From: an uncultured Solobacterium sp.
GTDB lineage: Bacteria > Bacillota_I > Bacilli_A > Erysipelotrichales > Erysipelotrichaceae
Assembly (NCBI GenBank): GCA_938041275.1
Contig: CALISH010000016.1
Coordinates: forward strand, 1 to 15,995
Direction: 5' to 3'
Length of the DNA: 15,995 nt
Program-made: the position numbers and the translations under genes
Notes under the pieces: generated by a model
Databases searched by the model: none
Seen by the model: the letters and a program-made list of their open reading frames with translations, nothing else
What the model was told of the DNA's origin: nothing
Shown: piece by piece, positions 11,936-15,995 of the stretch
How positions within the stretch are numbered: position 1 is the stretch's first letter
Layout: every line of letters begins with the position of its first letter

Positions 11936-14900
11936 TCTTTCTTTCAATTTCTGATAAAATATATGAATCGTCAAGAGCTGCCATAAATAGTTCATAAATA
12001 CTAAAGAAAGGAATACCTTTAACACCATACATCATAGTGGACATATCTATTCTAGGATGTGCTTTGATTTTTTCTAATAATTTTACTTTCTTTACTAGAA
12101 AGCCCCATAGGTCGAATGATATATCGCGATCTATATACGTTGTAAACATTGACTCTAAACTTAGTTTATCTGAATTAACCTTGGTAGTTATATAACTACT
12201 ATCTGCAAAACTATCCATGGTTATATTATCCAAATCTATACTATAGAATAGTGATGAAAAATTAGTACAACTAGTCAAATCGATATTCTTTGGAAATTTG
12301 CCATTAAAATCTTTAAACGCACCAGTAAAGTCCTTAATTGTGGATGTATTTAACGTGATATCACTTAAATCTGCAGTCGAGCCTATAGCAAAGTTAACCA
12401 TAGTTGTCGGTGCTAATGTAGCAACTCCTAAATAGTTTTTTGTAGCATAATTAAATATGCCATTAAACTTGCGCTCTGCTATACCGGAGTTATCTACTAT
12501 ATGCACGTTCTGTACTTTACCAAAACTGCTAGAAACTATAGGAGCTAATGTATATGGTTCATCTTTAACATTAGTTACATCTATAGATACATTATCTATA
12601 GATTTATCTAATAATGGTACTATACCAACGAGCGAATTAGTTGTATAATCCTTAGGTACTACATATTTTACATATGCCTTGGATTGGTCGTATGTAACCC
12701 ATGGTTTAAATATCTTAACTTTTTTATTCCTTAAAGCATTATCACCAGGATATGTTATAAATAGTCGTTCATTAATACCAATATTCTTTGCAGTAGATGG
12801 GTTTATATATAACCCTAACGACACATACCATCTATAATCTAGCTCTTTAGGAACTCTAAAGTTTAATACACCATTTGCATCTAAAGCTTTGTTGTAGTTT
12901 AATTTAACTTTAGGTAGAATGTATTCGCCATCTGTGTTATCAAAACTAAATGCGTAATTTATTTTATTAGCATTCTTAAATATAAACGTATGCTCTTTAT
13001 CACTATAAGTTTCTCTACCGGTTATTATGCTTCTGTGTAGATTGCTTTCAACTAAATATTCAGTTAGATTAGATACTAGGTCTTCAGCTATACCCATTTT
13101 AATACTATCGTAATCGCTTATAAAATTATGGAATAAAAATTTATCATTAGCTTTTCCTATATCATAACCAAATAAGTTAACAGTATAGCCACCTCTTATT
13201 GGTAAATTATGTACATTTTGGAGTCTACTAGAGTAGTATATATTTATATTTTTACTATTAGCCATACCATCGACAAATTTAAGTCTACTATCATTAGTAT
13301 TTACTTTCGATCTATTATATGAAAATACATCTTGTGCTGACATGTCAATATCACCAGAGTAGTTATCATCCCTGATCATAAAATATTTATTATAAGAATC
13401 ACGACTCATAGGGTCTAACATAAGCATTTGATTATATTGGTCTGGTGTTAAAGAATTAATATGGTCGTTAAAATAGTTGTCAATATCATCTACATCTTTA
13501 AAGTCCCCTTCGAGTTCTAGGATGCAAATACCATCAGCCTCACGGTCATGGAAGTATTTGTTCAATTTAAATCCCATATCTTCAGTATATAGTTTACCAT
13601 GAGTGCCAACTTTGATGACTATATTTTCACCAGGTGATACATCCCAAGTACCAGTTAATTCTTGACCATCTAATGGGTCTGGAACTATATTACCACTTAA
13701 TGGGTTGAATATCTTGGTGAATTCTTCAGCTCTGTAAATATCTATATCTTCGATGTCATAACAATAAGCATCATCAAAGTATTTATCCCACCCTAAGACA
13801 AGAGAACCACCATATTTGACTGATAATTGTCTAGTTTGGTTGTCTAAACATTGAATATCGAATATGACTTCTCTAGCACCTAAGCACGTTTCTGTTAATT
13901 TAGGTGCAGTATAACGGCCTTTATTGAAATCATATGCACCATCAACTAAATCCATATTAGATAATATTGTTGAGTTAATAATGCTGTCTAATGTACCAGA
14001 TTCTTTAAGCTGCATTATATAATCATAGTCGAATATAGTCCCACTTAAGAATCTTCTACGCGCGTAGTACGTTGCATTATCATATCTTTGCTTATAAGTA
14101 TTAGGTTTAGCTTTATATTGGTTAAATGCTGAATTGTATGAAGACTGAATTGAAGAATCTGTTTTAGATGGTGGTGTAGATCCATCTCTATACATAGCAA
14201 TACCAGCAGAATATAAGTCATCAACATCAAATGAGCCGTATGTATTATAGATATAGGCTTGTATGATGAACGTAAATATCATATATATATTATTTTCATC
14301 ATGGTATATATCTTTATCTACAAGATTAACCTTATACTTAGCCATTGTTTCATTAACAAACTTAGCTACACCCATAACCGTTACCATATCAGACATAGGG
14401 TATACATTATATAACGCTCTAAAGCCTTTATTGTATACAGTAAATGTAGTATTTTCGCTTACAGCAGATATTCTTACATATTCACCCTCGTTTTCTACTG
14501 TTCCAGTTGATGGTGGCATAGTTATTCCTGCAGTTATATCTTTAGCTAATTTATCATAATTAATATCATCTTTAATATCAGGATTTATCATAGTTGGAGC
14601 TATAACAACTTCTTTTTTGGTTACAACTGGCGTAATATTGATATTCTGTACTATATTATCATATGCTTTAGTATCAGCTTGATATACGGAGAACCCCTTA
14701 GATTTACCATCAGTTGTTTGTTTAATCCAATGGTTGTCGCCTATAAGATAACTATCATTACTATATCGTCTATTAGCAGTGTTTACAGTTCTTGTACTAT
14801 CGTTAGTTATATAATAGTCGTTAGAATCATCGTCATATTCTTTTGTCTCTACATACATAGACGTAGGTTTACCCATTATTGCTTCACCCATAAGCGGTAT

Positions 14901-15350
14901 TGCGGCATACATAGGTTCATTAACTTTACGAACCATCATTATACTCTTAGCATTAGTTACCCCATCTTTCTCTATAGTATCTAATATAGGGGCATTCACG
15001 GATATAATACCATTACCACCACCACAAATAGTATAGCGTAATTTCTTAGCCCAGAATGGTACTTTAAATCTATGCTCACCAGCTTTAAAGATATATACTT
15101 TCCTAATTTTATCTTTCTTCTTTTCAGACTCAGTTAATGCTGCATATTCCTTACCACCTATCTTAAATCTCTTTTTAGATGCAAATTTAGATGTGGTATC
15201 ACCGATAGCATAGTATACTGTAGACCCATCATTAAGTTTAATAGCTTTAGCCATTCCGCCTATTTCTTCTTTACTAGTATATAGAGCCAAGTCTTGTGTT
15301 GTGCCATCTGAAGACTTAATTCTATATACCATATTGGTTAGTTTAGCCAT
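11898..15350 (-). CDS. Very large tail-fibre-like protein, probably frame-disrupted near its C-terminus
   Basis: The 1150-residue product starts MAKLTNMVYRIKSSDGTTQD, with TAAGGAG upstream of the ATG. Near the N-terminus, FKAGEHRFKVPFWAKKLRYT followed by ICGGGNG resembles the 'aGt.tftVP.gv..i.vtvvGgGG' unit found in many phage tail-fibre proteins. The centre is long, Tyr/Asn/Asp-rich and unrecognised. Residues ~1000-1050 (IKDFTGAFKDFNGKFPKNID and onward) look like a BspA-type (DUF285-like) surface repeat of the 'mF..c..fn.dls' kind. The frame ends abruptly as ERKSGLYRFCAGCHI, while the neighbouring frame continues naturally as VGYIGFARD. Removing one AAAG unit at 11937-11944 joins them into about 1270 residues. 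It is likely a virion protein contacting the host surface. It lies 12 bases after another tail-like gene. Confidence 0.82.
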   Translation of the reverse strand: MAKLTNMVYRIKSSDGTTQDLALYTSKEEIGGMAKAIKLNDGSTVYYAIGDTTSKFASKKRFKIGGKEYAALTESEKKKDKIRKVYIFKAGEHRFKVPFWAKKLRYTICGGGNGIISVNAPILDTIEKDGVTNAKSIMMVRKVNEPMYAAIPLMGEAIMGKPTSMYVETKEYDDDSNDYYITNDSTRTVNTANRRYSNDSYLIGDNHWIKQTTDGKSKGFSVYQADTKAYDNIVQNINITPVVTKKEVVIAPTMINPDIKDDINYDKLAKDITAGITMPPSTGTVENEGEYVRISAVSENTTFTVYNKGFRALYNVYPMSDMVTVMGVAKFVNETMAKYKVNLVDKDIYHDENNIYMIFTFIIQAYIYNTYGSFDVDDLYSAGIAMYRDGSTPPSKTDSSIQSSYNSAFNQYKAKPNTYKQRYDNATYYARRRFLSGTIFDYDYIMQLKESGTLDSIINSTILSNMDLVDGAYDFNKGRYTAPKLTETCLGAREVIFDIQCLDNQTRQLSVKYGGSLVLGWDKYFDDAYCYDIEDIDIYRAEEFTKIFNPLSGNIVPDPLDGQELTGTWDVSPGENIVIKVGTHGKLYTEDMGFKLNKYFHDREADGICILELEGDFKDVDDIDNYFNDHINSLTPDQYNQMLMLDPMSRDSYNKYFMIRDDNYSGDIDMSAQDVFSYNRSKVNTNDSRLKFVDGMANSKNINIYYSSRLQNVHNLPIRGGYTVNLFGYDIGKANDKFLFHNFISDYDSIKMGIAEDLVSNLTEYLVESNLHRSIITGRETYSDKEHTFIFKNANKINYAFSFDNTDGEYILPKVKLNYNKALDANGVLNFRVPKELDYRWYVSLGLYINPSTAKNIGINERLFITYPGDNALRNKKVKIFKPWVTYDQSKAYVKYVVPKDYTTNSLVGIVPLLDKSIDNVSIDVTNVKDEPYTLAPIVSSSFGKVQNVHIVDNSGIAERKFNGIFNYATKNYLGVATLAPTTMVNFAIGSTADLSDITLNTSTIKDFTGAFKDFNGKFPKNIDLTSCTNFSSLFYSIDLDNITMDSFADSSYITTKVNSDKLSLESMFTTYIDRDISFDLWGFLVKKVKLLEKIKAHPRIDMSTMMYGVKGIPFFSIYELFMAALDDSYILSEIERKSGLYRFCAGCHI
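11937..11944 (-). repeat. Tandem AAAG tetranucleotide at the tail-gene frame break
   Basis: The minus strand reads TTGAAAGAAAGAGTG, two and a half AAAG/GAAA units exactly where the tail protein changes frame. Loss of one 4-base unit gives GAA AGA GTG GGT and restores the long frame. The repeat is short for classical slipped-strand phase variation. Confidence 0.5.
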
Positions 15351-15362
15351 ATATAAGACTCC

Positions 15363-15995
15363 TTAAGATTTAACAATCCATTCTTCAGAACCATCTGGAT
15401 ATACAATATGGCCATCAGAATTGAATACTGGAATCTTATTATACGTGGAACTTACCAATTTATCTGTGGTAATAAATGAAGAAGTAGATAGTCCACCAAC
15501 TGTATCAGCATTACCACCATTAGCTCTAGCTGTAATGGTATTATTACCACCAATAGTTAATGTTTGACCATTAACTGTCGTAGTAGGGAAAGTTTGTGTG
15601 CTTTGTAGGTCAATATTAGTATTAGTATCGTAAGCTACACCATTAATTGTAATAGATTGGTGTAGTATTCTACCAACATCGGCTATTGATGGTGCTTTAC
15701 TAATAGCTAATGTCTCAGACTGACGTTGTGCTAATGGTACACTAGTCATAAATGATGGTATTTTGCTATTATATTTAATATATGCAAGACAATCACCATA
15801 TATAACTAAGTTTGTGGATAATGTTGATAGATCTATTGCAATATCATTGTCGTATTTAAATATTCTAGGATTTTGTACATTAGTCAAATTACAATATCCC
15901 AATATAGCATGAGATGATCCACCAACACGTAGAACTATTTTATTAGTTAAATCATACACAATAAAAGTCGCACTACTTCTAATACCTGGTATTGA
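15363..15995 (-). CDS. Tail-fibre-like structural protein, N-terminus beyond window edge
   Basis: The frame is open through to the right edge (reading SIPGIRSSATFIVYDLTNKI), so the GTG at 15957-15959 is an internal valine, and 210 C-terminal residues are seen. It contains SITINGVAYDTNTNIDL and TTVNGQTLTIGGNNTITA, the repeated 'vNG..l.g..nItl' units typical of phage tail fibres. These are followed by GNADTVGGLSTSSF, matching the 'NADTLDG' segment often found near fibre C-termini. It ends with VYPDGSEEWIVKS. The gene directly precedes the giant tail protein, and its stop overlaps that gene's ribosome-binding region, so both belong to one tail operon. The exact role (fibre, baseplate-attached spike) cannot be told. 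Confidence 0.85.
   Translation of the reverse strand, partial: SIPGIRSSATFIVYDLTNKIVLRVGGSSHAILGYCNLTNVQNPRIFKYDNDIAIDLSTLSTNLVIYGDCLAYIKYNSKIPSFMTSVPLAQRQSETLAISKAPSIADVGRILHQSITINGVAYDTNTNIDLQSTQTFPTTTVNGQTLTIGGNNTITARANGGNADTVGGLSTSSFITTDKLVSSTYNKIPVFNSDGHIVYPDGSEEWIVKS

Noticed and set aside
11898..12028. A separate small gene starting at ATG 12026-12028 (MVLKVFLSLVF...)
   Set aside because: Its first ~31 residues are the out-of-frame reading of the tail protein's coding DNA, and no ribosome-binding site precedes it. A frame break in the tail gene explains it better.
15957..15959. GTG as the start of the right-edge tail gene
   Set aside because: The frame stays open upstream to the edge of the window, with a plausible protein reading and no ribosome-binding site before the GTG, so it is an internal codon.

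Overview
The window looks like part of a large, AT-rich phage (or phage-derived element) genome from a diderm Firmicute, most likely a Negativicutes host such as Veillonella. The phage call rests on a separately encoded N-terminal half of an RNA polymerase beta' subunit, which is the arrangement of jumbo phages with multisubunit RNA polymerases (phiKZ and AR9/PBS1 types), together with large tail-fibre-like proteins. The host guess rests on strong AGGAGG ribosome-binding sites combined with a trimeric autotransporter adhesin that needs an outer membrane. Every credible gene is on the minus strand, so regions are described from high to low coordinates, in the direction of transcription.

Tail region (15995-11537): the C-terminal end of one tail-fibre-like protein, then a very large receptor-contact or tail protein. 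The large gene appears to be frame-disrupted near 11937-11944; its last ~132 residues continue in another frame.

Small-protein cluster (11401-8744): seven small genes that I group by eye into two paralogous families, in the order B1-A1-B2-A2-A3, a double terminator and promoter, then A4-A5. The last gene is frame-disrupted at an A5 homopolymer. Function is unknown.

Moron-like region (8525-5817): a complete YadA-type trimeric autotransporter adhesin with its own terminator, then a six-helix membrane protein resembling half of an MFS transporter with its own promoter. Both look like accessory cargo.

RNA polymerase operon (5783-1623): a promoter-like 20-mer, a long hairpin leader, a tiny ORF with a near-perfect Shine-Dalgarno, two proteins of unknown function (one with a helix-turn-helix-like segment), a protein with two helix-turn-helix-like repeats, the beta' N-terminal half with its zinc finger and NADFDGD catalytic motif, a 78-residue protein and a 9-codon ORF before a hairpin. 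After it a large unknown protein runs off the left edge.

Four nearly identical copies of AGYTRTATAYTATAAYTGTA lie upstream of transcription units and have no recognisable -35 box. They are good candidates for promoters read by a phage-specific polymerase. There is no gene-free stretch longer than 300 bases, and I saw no tRNA, rRNA, CRISPR array or insertion sequence.
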